A DNA stretch of 64,000 bases from Asterella californica (GCA_036924285.1 JAYKYS010000012.1:248001-312000); one strand, 5' to 3'; positions 13,661-25,165 are shown, counted from the stretch's first letter. Notes: generated by a model from the sequence alone, not told the origin. Translations and numbers: made by a program.

Positions 13661-13949
13661 TCCAGCATGTAGAGTAAAAAAATTGTATGGTGGTACAAAA
13701 CCCAGCCCCCAACGCCCCGCCCCGACCACAGCTGTTGTTGTATCCACCACTTGTATTTTTGGCTCCGGAAAATCTGCTTGTCGTCTTTTTCCGTTTTCTC
13801 TTTCTCGACGTTTGGATTCATCTCATTTTGTTCAGCTTTAGCACAGTCAAAGTCACCTCTTGACTTTTTAATCGCTGTAGTGTTATGAATGATGAATGTG
13901 ATATGCAGGCTCGATTAACTTCTGAGATCTTTTGCTCGCTTGTTGTTAT

Positions 13950-14246
13950 TAGAAAAATATATAAATATTAAATAAAAATCATATACCAAGTGGATGAAGT
14001 AATCAAAATATTTTACAAATATTAACTATTAGCCCATGCCTCGAAACACAAGAAGACTCGGAAATAAACCATAAGGCATGAGTAGACTGCAATGTTTCTA
14101 AAGATACAAGTCCGAGAACAATAACTGTTTATATATTAATTCACTATAAATTTAATTTATTATCTAACCCTTCCACCAAGAAGGGTTAGGTAATAAATTA
14201 AACCTCTAGATATTTACCTCCTCCATCGAAAGATAGGAGGAGGTGA
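13950..14246 (+). repeat. Two-hairpin repeat
   Basis: The AT-rich leader is followed by a core with TTAGCCCATGCCTCGAAACACA, ACCATAAGG and GATACAAGTCCGAG. Hairpin 1 spans about 14149-14203 (left arm ATCTAACCCTT, right arm AAGGGTTAGGT). Hairpin 2 spans about 14216-14243 (CCTCCTCCATC with GATAGGAGGAGG). Hairpin 1 has a T-to-G opposition that would be a U-G wobble in RNA. Confidence 0.85.
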
Positions 14247-14249
14247 GTA

Positions 14250-15438
14250 TCAAATATCAAGAAAGTTAGACTCTCGGACACTTTTAGTGATGATTAGTCG
14301 AGCTTTGAAAAACCCAAAGAGTCGAGAAATACATAATACATTACTGGAGTTAAAGATGAAAGAAATGACTTACAATAATATGCATGCAACATGCATTTCT
14401 GGCCAGGGAAGGAAAAGAAAAAGCAGATTTTGGGCATAAAACATTCGGGCTTTTCATTCCTTAAGCTCTTAGTCATGTCATCTGATTAGAAATTTGGGTG
14501 TATAGAAATTTTTGTGTACTCAAGGTAGCTCAGATGCATGTCCCACGACTGATAGAAGATTGACCCCTTAGAATGTGAAAAGAAGATATATTTAAAACTT
14601 CTAGACTAATTGTGATAGTAAAGAATCCAGACTTCAGGAGTTCAAAGCCCTCGAGAAATTATTCATGTACTATAGTCTAATTATACAACATGCTGAACTT
14701 AACACAGTGATAACTGGACTCGCTAAGACTCTAGACGTCGACTATTACTAGAGAAATTACTTTTATTTTATGAGGAGAACTTTTGTAATATGGCGACTCT
14801 AGGGTAGAGATTTCTCTTATTATTGGAGATGAATAATTTTGGTTCAGAACGAATCAGATGTAATCTTGGTTTGCTTTGGACATAATCTAATATTCCAGAC
14901 ATCCCTCTAAATCTTCAGGATAATAATGATGATATTATGTTATACTAGTGTCTCTGTAATAATGATATTAGTCTCATGAAGATGGTAGTCTATTCAGCAT
15001 CTTGTAGTGATGAGTACTTGCTTCCATGTTGGTCTGCAGAATTTCCCTATCTCAAATAGTTCAAGAGAGTTGATTCAGCACTCAGTTACTGCTCTTAGAA
15101 CGCAGCAGAGTACCAGTTACCATAAAGGGTGGCTTCAGAAAAATTTCCATAGCACATTCGACCATAAGTCCCTTGAATCACTTGGTATCTACATTATTTG
15201 CGTCCACAGAGATGACCAAAACATGGTCATGAGTTACTGCCCCAAATTGAAAGCTCCCTTATAGAAGCAGATACTGTCCTTCCCAAACCCAGCGTGTGAC
15301 AAACTTGGATTCCGTATAAGGATGATAAATAACATTCGAGAAAAACTAACTCAGATCTACCCCTAAAAACTAACTCAGATCACGCCAGAACTGGAAAGCA
15401 CTGTAGAAATTTTGGTACTCTCCGACCGACGTCAACAA
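14250..15438. other. AT-rich intergenic DNA, no supported gene
   Basis: Open frames here (for example 15007-15264) have no recognisable domain and resemble chance frames. The segment ends immediately before the tRNA pair. Confidence 0.5.
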
Positions 15439-15512
15439 GCTTCTATAGCTCAGTTGGCTAGAGCACCCGTTTAGTAAGCGGGAGGTCCTGAGTTCAACTC
15501 TCAGTGGAAGCA
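15439..15512 (+). tRNA. tRNA-Thr (anticodon AGT)
   Basis: Full cloverleaf. The acceptor arms GCTTCTA and TGGAAGC pair. The D arm contains the A-box TAGCTCAGTTGG. The anticodon stem CCCGT/GCGGG encloses the loop TTAGTAA (anticodon AGT, Thr). The T arm is GAGTTCAACTC. The upstream CAACAAG fits the CAA motifs usual before plant tRNA genes. No T-run terminator follows before the next tRNA, seven bases on. Confidence 0.95.
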
Positions 15513-15519
15513 GGTCCTC

Positions 15520-15601
15520 GTGGTCGTGCCGGAGTGGTTATCGGGCATGACTAGAAATCATGTGGGCTCTGCCCGCGCAGGTTCGAATCCTGCCGACCAC
15601 G
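15520..15601 (+). tRNA. tRNA-Ser (anticodon AGA)
   Basis: Acceptor arms GTGGTCG and CGACCAC pair. The anticodon loop reads CTAGAAA (anticodon AGA, Ser). A long variable arm (GGGCTCTGCCC) is the hallmark of a class II tRNA. The B-box is GGTTCGAATCC. A TTTT Pol III terminator and a poly-C run follow at once (15603-15618). Confidence 0.95.
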
Positions 15602-15696
15602 CTTTTGCCCCCCCCCCCCTCCGCGATGGCTCCACTTTTCTCAGTAGATCGCGATGCAGAGTAGGCCGTAGGAAATTGTAATAAGAACATGAACTC

Positions 15697-16320
15697 AATC
15701 AACTTCAGTAACTTTTACTTTTTTTATATTATCAGAATGTTATAAGTGTTATTTGGAAAGTCTAGACTAAGTTTTAATTAAAAAATTAATTAATTTAATG
15801 TTTTATTTTTTATATTATTAGAATGTTATAAGTGTTATTTGGAAAGTCTGGACTAATGTTATAGGTGTATGTGGTTTTAAATAATAAGCATGCTCGGTCA
15901 ACTTCAATAACTTTTATTCTTTTATATTATCGGAATGTTATAAGTGTTATTAGAAAGTCTACACTAATGGTGTCAAATAATAAGCATACTAAATCAATTT
16001 CAGTAACTTTTTTTTATCAGAATGTTATAAGTGTTATTCAGAAAATCTAGACTAAGTTTTAATAAAATTGAAATTTAATTTAATTATTATTAAATATTAA
16101 TCATTCTGAGAACAGTGATAACGTGAATAAAAAGACCATAAGTAGAGTGCAAGTCCATGCGCTTCTGGGAATACAAGTGCCAATTCCTGCTGTAACCAAA
16201 AAAATACATTAATACAAATTTTAATATCTCATCTAACCCTTCGATCAACTTTTGTAACTTTTGTTTTTTTATATTATCAGAATATTATAAGTGTTATTTG
16301 GAAAATCTAGACTAAGTTTT
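15697..16320 (+). repeat. Tandem array of the two-hairpin repeat's leader module
   Basis: Five partial units start near 15697, 15797, 15897, 15984 and 16238. Each has TATTATCAGAATGTTATAAG followed by TGTTATTTGGAAAGTCTAGA or a close variant, and most begin with a CAACTTCAGTAACTTTT-like phrase. The same leader precedes the core of the two-hairpin repeats, so this looks like local amplification of their 5' part. Confidence 0.8.
15990..16240 (+). repeat. Two-hairpin repeat, 3'-truncated
   Basis: The leader and core are present (GACCATAAGT, GCGCTTCTGG, AATACAAGTGCC). Hairpin 1 stops after its left arm CTAACCCTTCG, where the next leader unit begins. The second arm and hairpin 2 are missing. Confidence 0.75.
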
Positions 16321-16640
16321 AATAAAATATTAAAATTTCATTTAATTATTATTAAATATAAGTCATCGTGAGAACAGTGATAACGTCAATAAAAAGTCCA
16401 TAAGTATAGTGCAAGGCCATGCGCTTCTGGTAAGATAAGTGCGAAGACCTGCTGAAACAAAATAAAATGAATATATATTTTAATTTATCATCTAACCCTT
16501 TGCCTCGGAAAGGTTAGGTTATACATTATGCTTCCTCCTTCCATCTTCAGATATAAGAGGGTTACGAGACGATATGGAAGGGTTAGGTAATACATTAAGC
16601 TTGCAGCTCCTTCCATCTTCAGATAGAAGAGAGTGACTAG
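16240..16640 (+). repeat. Two-hairpin repeat with duplicated hairpins
   Basis: The core carries TCCATAAGT and GCGCTTCTGG. Hairpin 1 spans about 16480-16531 and hairpin 2 about 16533-16561. The right arm of hairpin 1 (GAAGGGTTAGGTAATACATT, from 16577) and hairpin 2 (CTCCTTCCATCTTCAGATAG, from 16608) then occur again, so the hairpin end is partly duplicated. A further eroded hairpin 1 lies at 16784-16838. Confidence 0.75.
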
Positions 16641-16839
16641 ATGATCTGGATCGCAGAAATATCAACCGAAACTAGACCGGGATTAATCATGTTTGCTAGC
16701 AATATTTTGAATTTTTAATACATGATATAGTTTTATTGATTTTTTATTCATCTCAAGTTCAGAAGAGAAGAATATATAAAGAGCATTAATTTATGTACTA
16801 ACATTCTCTCTTGGAAAGGTTAGGTTATAAATTAAAGTT

Positions 16840-17586
16840 TATAAATTGCAAATATGTTTACTCGGGGGAGTCACAAATATTTATATCCGAGAAAATTTCT
16901 TTTCATGTGAGTCATTTATGGATTTTGTATAACTGAAGTGAGCATGTGTAATCAAGTTGTCAAATGGATTCTAAATTTAATGATTTAAATTTAGTGACGT
17001 TAATTTAGAAAACTTTTGACACAAGTCGAGCAGTACTTTTCACGATGACTATGCGCTTTAGTACACTGCATTCTTCACTAATCTTTTTTGAGTGCTGTTT
17101 TATCAACCAATTGCCAATGATTATTTTGGTTATCTGTTTAAATGGTTGCTTTTTTTCCTAGAAGTGGAGTTTGGATGCATTCATTCCTCTTCACTTTGAA
17201 CACTTCTTGCGAGCATCTCTAACTAAGGTAGTAGTATGCCATAAGTTGGATTTATTTGAAACTATGTGCTAGCCAATGTATTTCAACATATCTTGTTGCA
17301 TGCATTATTATTCATTCTATCTTCTTAATCTTTATCAACTTAACCTTTATTACTTGGAATAAAGAAGAACATGAGAAGGCCAATCTAACCTAGTAATGTC
17401 ACAATGTCAAGGTCCAGCAACCCAAAAACCATCTAACCGTAAACTAGCAGAGACTATGTTGACGAAATATGCATCCCAAATGACTTGGACCGAGAAGAGG
17501 TGGAGAAATAGAGAAAATCAAAAGTTATCATCTTGTGTAATCGTATATAATACTTGTCGTTAAATATGAAAAGTCTGGACAAGAGT
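16840..17586. other. AT-rich intergenic DNA
   Basis: No gene is seen. A phrase near 17470 (ATATGCATCCCAAATGAC) resembles one near 12603 (ATATGCATCCCAAACTAC), which hints at another low-copy dispersed repeat. Confidence 0.45.
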
Positions 17587-18120
17587 CACTACTACAGATT
17601 TGTCTTCTTTCTGAAGGCACATTTCTGACATCACTACGATGAGGAGTGATACTTACAGCATTGCGGCAGAAAGTCCGACATGTTTCTTACCACTACTTAA
17701 TCGAAGCTTTAGTAAAAAAGATTACATTTTATAATGATGTCTTAAATAATTATTGAAATATTTAAGATATAAATTAAGATAACATTGAAATATCGGATTT
17801 GCTCTATGAACACTATGCAAAATGCTGTCAAAACAACAGTAAGAATGCAGTCGTCGGATATGTCATAAATTTACGAGCTTTAGTTTCAAACTTTCCTACG
17901 ATATTCTGACATTATTTTTCTCGTCGTATTTGTCAATATTTCAACATAGAATTACGATATCATTCTTATGGTTTCTGACAATACTCCCACATGATTTGTT
18001 GCAATAGATGTCTTAATGTATGTCTGAAAATGTAATGTATATCAGAAAATATCTTTATCGACGATATACTTCGAGTTTAGGTCATTATTTGTGTAATGTC
18101 TATCACAAGAAGTTCGCAAA
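17587..18120 (+). mobile_element. Possible CACTA-type transposon end (one terminus only)
   Basis: CACTACTACAG at 17587 is the kind of terminus that gives CACTA elements their name. Downstream there are recurrent short phrases as in CACTA subterminal repeats: TTCTGACA at about 17623, 17903 and 17973, and TACGAT at about 17635, 17897 and 17953. No matching inverted end and no transposase were found, so a chance match is possible. Confidence 0.3.
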
Positions 18121-18977
18121 TGATCATATTGGCTCACATTCGTTAGCTTGCTTACACATAGAGCTTCTTCTTCTCATCTGATCTTATGTTCAGTTGAGGA
18201 AGAGGAGATGTTACAAGGATGGAAAGAATAACCTGCCAAGTTAAGCTTAGATGTTGAATGAGATCTTCAATATCAGTTACGTGAATGGTTGGATCTTGCT
18301 GTTGTACAACAAGAAAATTCTAGTATGACGTATCACGTCATAAAGAATTTACGAGACAAAAAGAGAGTTATGTTGAGTTTGGTGTGTTCGCGTTTGACCA
18401 AAATGCATACTGCAGCGGAGATTTATGCTTGACATGTTAACGATGAAGTGGTAAAATTCCAAGAGTTTCTTCACAACCATTGGGTGTCCACTTCAAGACG
18501 GACTAGCAGGTTTCCACATGTGTATCTGATTTATGTGCTAGACCGACAAGATGAAAAGCTAAGAGATGCATTCACTATGTCTCCTCCTCAGTACGGTATG
18601 GCTTATGAAAATTAGCGAAGTATTCATCATCAGAACCAAGCACGTCATGATATAGATGTCTTTTCTATTTCATTCAAACGTAGTACATGCATGGTCAAAC
18701 AGTATTACATATGTCTATCTTTCAATCTGATCTGACTTCTTGTCTATTGATGGATACACGCTCTTGTTCAATGTGTCGAGAGCGTGAAATATAAAGAATG
18801 ACATATTGTCATCTAGCATGACAATGTCCATCTATGTAAAAGCATTGCTCCACTTGAGCTGGAAACAAAAATGATTCATCAATTTCTCTGTATGTTTGCA
18901 ATGTCGTCGTTGTCTTGACTCGTGTCATGCTCGTCTTGTCTTTAACTACGATAGGTCGAGCTCCTACTAGTTGCACA
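18121..18977. other. Intergenic, degenerate
   Basis: A short plus-strand frame around 18455-18615 is open but resembles nothing I recognise. Stops interrupt all longer readings. Confidence 0.4.
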
Positions 18978-19443
18978 TGTAGTGTCTCAAGATTTCTCCT
19001 ATAGCCCATTGTAGTATAAAAGATTTCGTTCCTCAAGAAGATTTACACTAGTTACGCTGCTTTAAGTTCTAAGATCTGTCCAAACTCACAAACACTTGGG
19101 ATTTGTCTAGAAATCTCTTCTTCTCACAAAACCACACGGCTTCCAGACCCTTCAGAAGGTGCTCTGGACCTTAACATACAATTACTACCTAAAATACCAC
19201 GCAATACCCACTGAGAAGTCCGGGAAGACGATTACTGCTCCCAGGTAACGACTTTCAGTCTTCTCACTTCCAGTCTTCTCACTTCGACTTCCAGATGCAA
19301 TTCTCGTCTTCTGGAGGTTCAACTAGGCTTCTGACACCTCCAGAAGATTGTCTATGCTTTATAGATGTCAAATTACTATTCCCTATCACACATTGCTCTT
19401 ACAATTTCCAACGGGGTTAGATTAATCATAAGGTGTATGTCTC
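18978..19443 (+). repeat. ~460-bp repeat, copy 1 of 2 (LTR-like)
   Basis: This matches 53773-54232 in the same orientation over its length. Shared landmarks are TGTAGTGTC at the start, AGTATAAAAGAT (TATA-like), GTTCTAAGATCTGT, TTCTCACAAAACCACACGGC, ACTTCTGG-like tracts, and GGTTTAGATTAATCA before GGTGTATGTCTC at the end. The TG start and TATA box suggest an LTR. The copy interrupts the Copia gag relic that follows. Confidence 0.7.
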
Positions 19444-19622
19444 ATGTAGAAGAATATAGGAAGATGATCCACCAGCTCTCTGATTTTATGGATATACACA
19501 GGGATGGTGTCTCCGGCGCTCATTTGCATTGTAAAGAGCCTCCTCCGTAGATATATGAGGTTGGTCGCATTTCTCTTCTCATACAGTCTCTCCAGTCGTC
19601 CAGTCAGTTGCAGTAATAGCAT
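19422..19622 (-). pseudogene. Copia-type Gag (UBN2-like) fragment
   Basis: The minus-strand frame reads LRRRLFTMQMSAGDTIPVYI and then HKIRELVDHL, matching the conserved middle of plant Copia Gag (UBN2 family: short hydrophobic phrases, a Lys/Met-Gly-Ser/Asp-Ile step, then Leu-rich). Only about 65 codons remain, and the frame ends inside the neighbouring repeat. It belongs with the primer site and LTR at 19991-20279. Confidence 0.7.
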
Positions 19623-19990
19623 TACTAACGAGTAAGAATTGAGAATCTTTGAGCTTGAAATAGATAACTACTATAGCTTTCTCATCTAACTCCTCCTACT
19701 TCTCTAACTCCTTCAGCTCGTCATTACTAGGCTTCATTAGCTTATCTGAAGTGACTTTCCAGAACCCTTTCTCAATCAGAAAAAAATTGATCTTAATTTT
19801 CTACGTATGGAAATTCTCATCATCAAATTTCTCTATCTGTCTGTATTTTGTTCTCATATTGTGGACAAAAGTTCACTGACTCTTGCGCTAGTTGACTGTT
19901 GATCTACTTTACCTCAATTTCTTTTTGATGCATCGCTCTATACTTGATCTTTTTATTCACTCTCAATGTACGAAGATTCAAAGAGCACTG

Positions 19991-20002
19991 GCTCTGATAC
20001 CA
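19991..20002 (-). other. Copia primer-binding site (initiator-Met tRNA type)
   Basis: On the minus strand this reads TGGTATCAGAGC, the standard plant Copia primer-binding site. It abuts the LTR terminus at 20003. Confidence 0.8.
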
Positions 20003-20279
20003 TGTTGAATTTGTAGCACAATACACAAAAGAAAAAACTTATCTGTATTTTCAGAAAATGTAAGCAAAGATCCAAACCTTATCTGAGAAAAAGACTGATA
20101 TATGATTAGAGAATATTGTACTTACTGTTAAATTTATCTGATATTATCTACGCGATCAGTCAAAATAAAATTCTCGTCTGATTTGCCTCGCAGTCTGCCA
20201 GCAAGTACTTCCTCCGATCCAGGCAATATAGCTGTGATACTGAATAGCTTGTTGTTTTTAATACAAAGTCAACTCAACA
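20003..20279 (-). repeat. Copia LTR (277 bp)
   Basis: Bounded by the 6-bp inverted repeat TGTTGA...TCAACA and directly adjoining the primer-binding site, so this is the 5' LTR of a minus-strand element. No second LTR was found in the window. The element is incomplete: gag is cut off, and pol is absent. Confidence 0.75.
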
Positions 20280-20685
20280 TGTACATTCTTATCATTATTG
20301 ACCCACAGTGAGCTCGAGGCGAGCCAATGTGCAAGTCCTTCTGAATCATGACACATGAGCATGCATGCACGACGTCATCGTACATACTTATTAACCTATA
20401 GTGAGGAGAGCCAGCTGTGTGGAAGTACTTCCATATCCATATCCTGATGTCCACACTACAGTTGGAGGTCGAGACAACTTCATCGCCGACCGTGATCGAT
20501 GTCTACACGGACGCTCTGTTCCTTTCAAACTACGTAATATACCAAAAATGCAAAACAATGGGGAGATACGGACTCTCTGTTCCTCTAAGACTACAGAACG
20601 TGAATGGAGACATGTATAGACCTGCACAGGGTCAAATTTTATCGCTGACGAGCTCTGCCGGCATGAACGGGAGATGAAGTCCACT

Positions 20686-22344
20686 TCACAGATTAGCGAC
20701 CTGGTTCTTCTGGGTCGTCACTTCCTGATTTTCACCCATACTCTCACCCGAAAGCTCCTCCAAAGACTTGCCCTTTGTCTCCGGGACTAAGAAGGTAAAA
20801 GCCAGACCAAGGCAGTTGGTGATGGCAAGAACAAGGAGAGACCTCTTGATACCAATTCCAGTGGGATAGCCGTGGTCCTGCTTGCCCTCATGCGGATTCT
20901 GGCTAGCGTAAAGGAACCCAAATGCCCCGACTATGGCGCCAGCTTTGCCTGCTGCTGCAGAGATTCCGTGACAAGTCGACCTCAGTCTAGCAGGGAAGAG
21001 CTCGGCAGGGACGATGAACGTTGTGCTATTGGGCCCAAAGTTGGCGAAGAAGAAGGTCAAGGCATACAAAGATATGAATGTCAAATGGTGGCCACCGCAG
21101 AACTTGGAGCTGTCTGTGGGACAAGGATCCCCTCTGAGGTTGTAGTAGTCGAAGGTCAAGACGAACATGAATAGCGACATCATGAAGAATCCGTTCAGCT
21201 GAATCCACCACCTTCCAATCCTGTCAATCAGAGCCACTGTCACCCAGTAGCCAGGAACTGTGGAGACTAGAGCTATGAGAGCTTGAGCTCGGCTAATCCT
21301 GTAGACCTCTTCCAGCGCGCTCATCTTCTTGGCTGCAGGAAGCCATCCCACTGCGGAGAAGATATCTTTCTGGAATAAATTCTGGCTGTAAAAGGCCACG
21401 TCGAGCATGAACCAGCACACTGAGCATCCCAGCAGCTGAGTGCCGTGTCGTCTGACGAATTCGTGGCTGAACAATCCGTATTCCACAGTCTTCTCACTGA
21501 TAGCAACGGCAGAGTCGTCGACTTGCCTGGTCTGGAATTGAACGTGAAGTACCTTCTCCATATCTTTGGCAGCCTTGTCATTGTTCTTCTGAATCAGAGC
21601 GGTGTATCGAGCTGTTTCAGGCATACGAATTCGGTAGTAATACGTCAGAGCTGCGGGTACTGCACCGACCATGAAGAGAATTCGCCAAACGTAGTCTGCC
21701 TGAGGCGGAGTGGACCTGATCGCATCGACGTTGAAAGCTGGTCTATTAAATGCCCCATCGAAGACAGCAGACAAAATGATAGCCACTGTCGCCCCAGCGA
21801 GGATTCCGAATCCTTGCATGGCGAACACTGCACCCACGAAAGCACCTCGAGTTTTGGTGTTGGAGTATTCAGACATGATTGTGGCGGAGAGCGGGTAGTC
21901 TCCTCCGATGCCAAAGCCGAGCCAGAAGCGGAAGAAGCAGAGGGTGCTGATGACCGCCGTGGCATCGCTGCTGAAAGAGAGACCAGAAGCAACGGACGTG
22001 ACAATCATGAGCATGAGAGTGATACCGTAAACCTTCTTACGCCCGAACTTGTCACCTGCCCATCCGAAAAACAGCTGCCCGGCCAGAGTCCCGCAAAAGG
22101 CCACCCCATTAACCGCTGCAGCGACATTCGGAGGAAGAGTTCCAGGCTTGCCAAGGGCCGGATCATAATAATACAGGCGACCCAGCAATCTGGTAACAGT
22201 GGATATGGAGAAGAGATCATAAGCATCGGTGAAAAATCCCATTCCTGCTATCACGATAGATTTGAAATGGTACGCTTGTGTCTTAGCCTTATCGAGGGTC
22301 CGCAACACCTCCATCCCCACGTTCTGATGGCCGGGCTCCGCCAT
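20686..22344 (-). CDS. High-affinity inorganic phosphate/H+ symporter, Pht1 family
   Basis: A 552-residue single-exon protein of the major facilitator superfamily that imports inorganic phosphate with protons at the plasma membrane. It has the Pht1 signature [13 protein letters not shown] near residue 150, the MFS loop motif [14 protein letters not shown] near residue 95, TM1 entering as [20 protein letters not shown], the central hydrophilic loop after [14 protein letters not shown], and the C-terminal [15 protein letters not shown]. Twelve membrane segments are expected and the length is that of the family (about 520-560). The start sits in a good plant context (CCACGATGGCG). No break is seen. 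The lack of introns is common for Pht1 genes. P1BS motifs lie about 1.15 kb upstream. Which paralogue it is cannot be told. Confidence 0.97.
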   Translation of the reverse strand: MAEPGHQNVGMEVLRTLDKAKTQAYHFKSIVIAGMGFFTDAYDLFSISTVTRLLGRLYYYDPALGKPGTLPPNVAAAVNGVAFCGTLAGQLFFGWAGDKFGRKKVYGITLMLMIVTSVASGLSFSSDATAVISTLCFFRFWLGFGIGGDYPLSATIMSEYSNTKTRGAFVGAVFAMQGFGILAGATVAIILSAVFDGAFNRPAFNVDAIRSTPPQADYVWRILFMVGAVPAALTYYYRIRMPETARYTALIQKNNDKAAKDMEKVLHVQFQTRQVDDSAVAISEKTVEYGLFSHEFVRRHGTQLLGCSVCWFMLDVAFYSQNLFQKDIFSAVGWLPAAKKMSALEEVYRISRAQALIALVSTVPGYWVTVALIDRIGRWWIQLNGFFMMSLFMFVLTFDYYNLRGDPCPTDSSKFCGGHHLTFISLYALTFFFANFGPNSTTFIVPAELFPARLRSTCHGISAAAGKAGAIVGAFGFLYASQNPHEGKQDHGYPTGIGIKRSLLVLAITNCLGLAFTFLVPETKGKSLEELSGESMGENQEVTTQKNQVANL

Positions 22345-24844
22345 CGTGGCCGCCTGCTCGTCCTGATTTCAACCTCCTGTCGCTGAAGGTCTGCTTCGAG
22401 AAAGAAGCGCAACTACAGTCACATGATCGAAATCATAACGCTCTTTCGAAGTAGAACGACACACCACTCCAAGGGGTCTATCCCAGGAACAGATGGAAAA
22501 CTGGAGTCTTCACCTAGAATTCGGTTCGCTCACCATTATAGTGCAGCTAGCTAATGATCTAGAGGTCGGGCCAATCTTCTCGCATTAATTCCTCTTATTC
22601 GCTCTATGGTGGGTGTTGAGTCGCAGTCAGATTCGAGGTATATAAATGGGTACAAAAGAAGAGGAGATAGACCCTGCCCAGAAGCAGTTCCACTAGCTGC
22701 CACCCTTCGCCGGTTTCAGCCTTCATCTCCCTCTTGATTCTGACAATCCGTCCCGCATGACACCTCCCTGAAGGTTCCACGAGAAAATTCCACGACGTCG
22801 AATCCATGAGCTAAGGTATTTGCTACTCTACTCTTACCGCGCCTCATCTGGTGGGACTCAGGTTTGAATCCCGATCAGTTCCATGAATCTCTATGAATCT
22901 CCGTCCCGAGCGACTTTTGGTTGTTATCACTATAATGGAACCCAAGAAATAAAAAGAAAATTACTTTTGTTTTGTTTCAGATTCTGTCAGAATGTGAAAG
23001 ACATGCTAAGTGGCCCAACAGATCGCGGTAAAGCCGATGTCACTGTCGACGGGCATAACCATGCACTACGGTAGACTACAGTCTAACATCTTACGCGGAG
23101 AAACGAAATCCACGATACGGGAGAAACGAACCCGCTGCGAAGAAGATTGGCTACTATTGTACATTCCCGATCATGCCTGAAGGTGATATTACCGGCAGAC
23201 AAGAACCAGTTGAGCCTGTCCAAAACGCAAAAATCACTCAAGAAGCCATCCAAGTCTTCATAGATTCTTGTCATGCGTTAGAATAGCTATACGTCGATTG
23301 TGAAAACCGGAAACGAAGGGGGGAGTTTTGTGTCGTAGGGGTAACGGACAGATAGAGTCGTAGTGAAAACCGGAAAGAGAAGAAGGATTTAGATCCGGAC
23401 AAATAGCCCTGCAATCCACTGCAAGCGTAGCTACTTGTTATTTTTGTCTCCGGTATGCCCGCTACATCAGAGAATAGTGTCGGGTCCTGTCGGCATATCC
23501 GTATCGTTAATGGATATTCGGTTCAAGAGCTGCATCTACACCGGTCAGTTCAAAGAAGTACCTCCCGATTTGGCCCGCTGCTAAGGCGAAGAGACCACCA
23601 AATCCCATCTGGCTTGATATTAAAATAGGTAACATTCGTAAGTCCCTCTGACAGCTTGTAAGTTGTAACAGGCAACGCCCGTTGATTTAGCGACTGTCTA
23701 GTGGCAGTGTTGAAAAGTGAGTCGTACGACTCCATCATCCAGAATCTCTCTGATAGCGCAGTCTTTGGAGGCCACCGCGGTTCTTTGGCAACAATGTAAA
23801 GGTCCACTTCATGGATAACAAAATGATTGTGAATGCTGCGAATGTACATTAGCTAGACGCTTGCGCAGTGTTCGCCTTGTATGAGCAGCGAACGGCCCCA
23901 GTAAAAAGAGAGTCACCGAGTTACAAGCAACCCTAATTATCCATTCATTCCGCGACTGCATGTCCGACCTGTTGAAGTTCGTCTTTAGCGCATTGTCAAC
24001 GGGTACAGTGCGTTGAAATTGAGACTTCAGCTTGTCACTTGTGTATAACACCATGATAAATACAACTTAAACAATACAACTTTCCTTGAGAACCAGTGAC
24101 TACAAGGTAGTGGATCAGAACTATGTATTTATCATTTCCATGTGTGTATGGTAAATATATATAGAGAACAAAATAAGAGGAACACTATAGAACACACATG
24201 TCTCAATCCCCCGCTTGAGACGTACCAGTTGCGGTTTTCAGATTTGATCATGGTTAGACTCCGGCCGTATGGGTCCCGTGCTTGGGGTTGGGGTACTTTG
24301 TTCAACTAGCTCTGGGATTTTCAATATTGATTTTTTGTTTGAATTTTATCTGGATTTTTGGTATTAATTTTTCATATAAATATAATATTTAATAGTTTAG
24401 AAATCTGAATATTGATGTGTATGTCTATCTGAACTCAAGATAATGAAATCCATGTTACCTTCTAAGCTTATCCATCTTTACGGATTTCTGTGTTCTCCGG
24501 GTCGGATTATGTCTATTGTAACATTTCGATTCTATTATCAGATACTGTACGCATCTACCAAGTAGAAGAAAAAGAAAAAATTCACAAACATGTCTGCATG
24601 AAAGACTTCCGAAATGAGAACAAACAGGAAGCACCACAAGAGCTTATGATTGGGCAAGACTGGACTGTACAGTAAGTGATAGTTGCATTCATTTCAAGAA
24701 AACAGGGTAAACAAGTAGGTAACTGAGTTTCACCTACCCATAGTCTCAAACATTAGTTTGTTGTTTCTCTCCCTTGGTAATCGTGAAAATCTTACGGAAG
24801 CATTCAGGAGAAACTGAATATCCATGTAACATGAACTTTCTGGG
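22345..24844. other. Upstream region of the phosphate transporter, no supported gene
   Basis: This contains the Pht1 5' region and the P1BS pair at 23493-23519. Minus-strand frames at 23550-23849 and 23809-24054 overlap in different frames and carry no recognised domain. A GGTATATAAATGG box at about 22638-22650 is TATA-like on the plus strand. From 24290 the DNA becomes AT-rich. Confidence 0.5.
23493..23519. promoter_or_regulatory. Pair of P1BS (PHR1-binding) motifs
   Basis: GCATATCC (23493-23500) and GGATATTC (23512-23519) both match GNATATNC, the site bound by PHR1-type MYB factors in phosphate-starvation genes. They lie 11 bp apart and about 1.15 kb upstream of the phosphate transporter ATG. 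The motif is short, so a single hit means little; two hits this close beside a Pht1 gene are suggestive. Confidence 0.5.
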
Positions 24845-25165
24845 AATTTTTTTCTTGTTTTGTTAACAAGGAATTATATAAGTGTTAAATAAAATATATA
24901 TATTAAATAAATATAAAAAATTAAAAAATTCCATAGATGTTATTTGTTAGCCCATGCCTACAAACACAGGGAGAGCAGGAAAAAACCAATAAGTCTTGTG
25001 TGGATTGTCGCGCTTCAGGAGGTAGAAGTCCGAGGTACTGTACTCAAGAAGTCATAATTTAATCAGACGTTTGATTTAATATCTAACCCTTCCGGCCGGA
25101 AGGGTTAGGTATTAAATTAAACGGCATGCCCCCTCTTCCGAACTCGGAAGAGAGTGAATATGCAT
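24845..25165 (+). repeat. Two-hairpin repeat
   Basis: AT-rich leader, then a core with TTAGCCCATGCC, ACCAATAAGT, GCGCTTCAGG and AGAAGTCCGAGG. Hairpin 1 spans 25070-25122; its centre CTAACCCTTCCGGCCGGAAG is a perfect palindrome extended by TTTAATAT/GTATTAAA arms. Hairpin 2 spans about 25130-25153 (CTCTTCCGA/TCGGAAGAG). Confidence 0.85.

Noticed and set aside
21445..22386. 313-codon open frame on the plus strand
   Set aside because: It lies wholly antisense to the phosphate transporter and has no domain. It is a shadow of that gene's codon bias.
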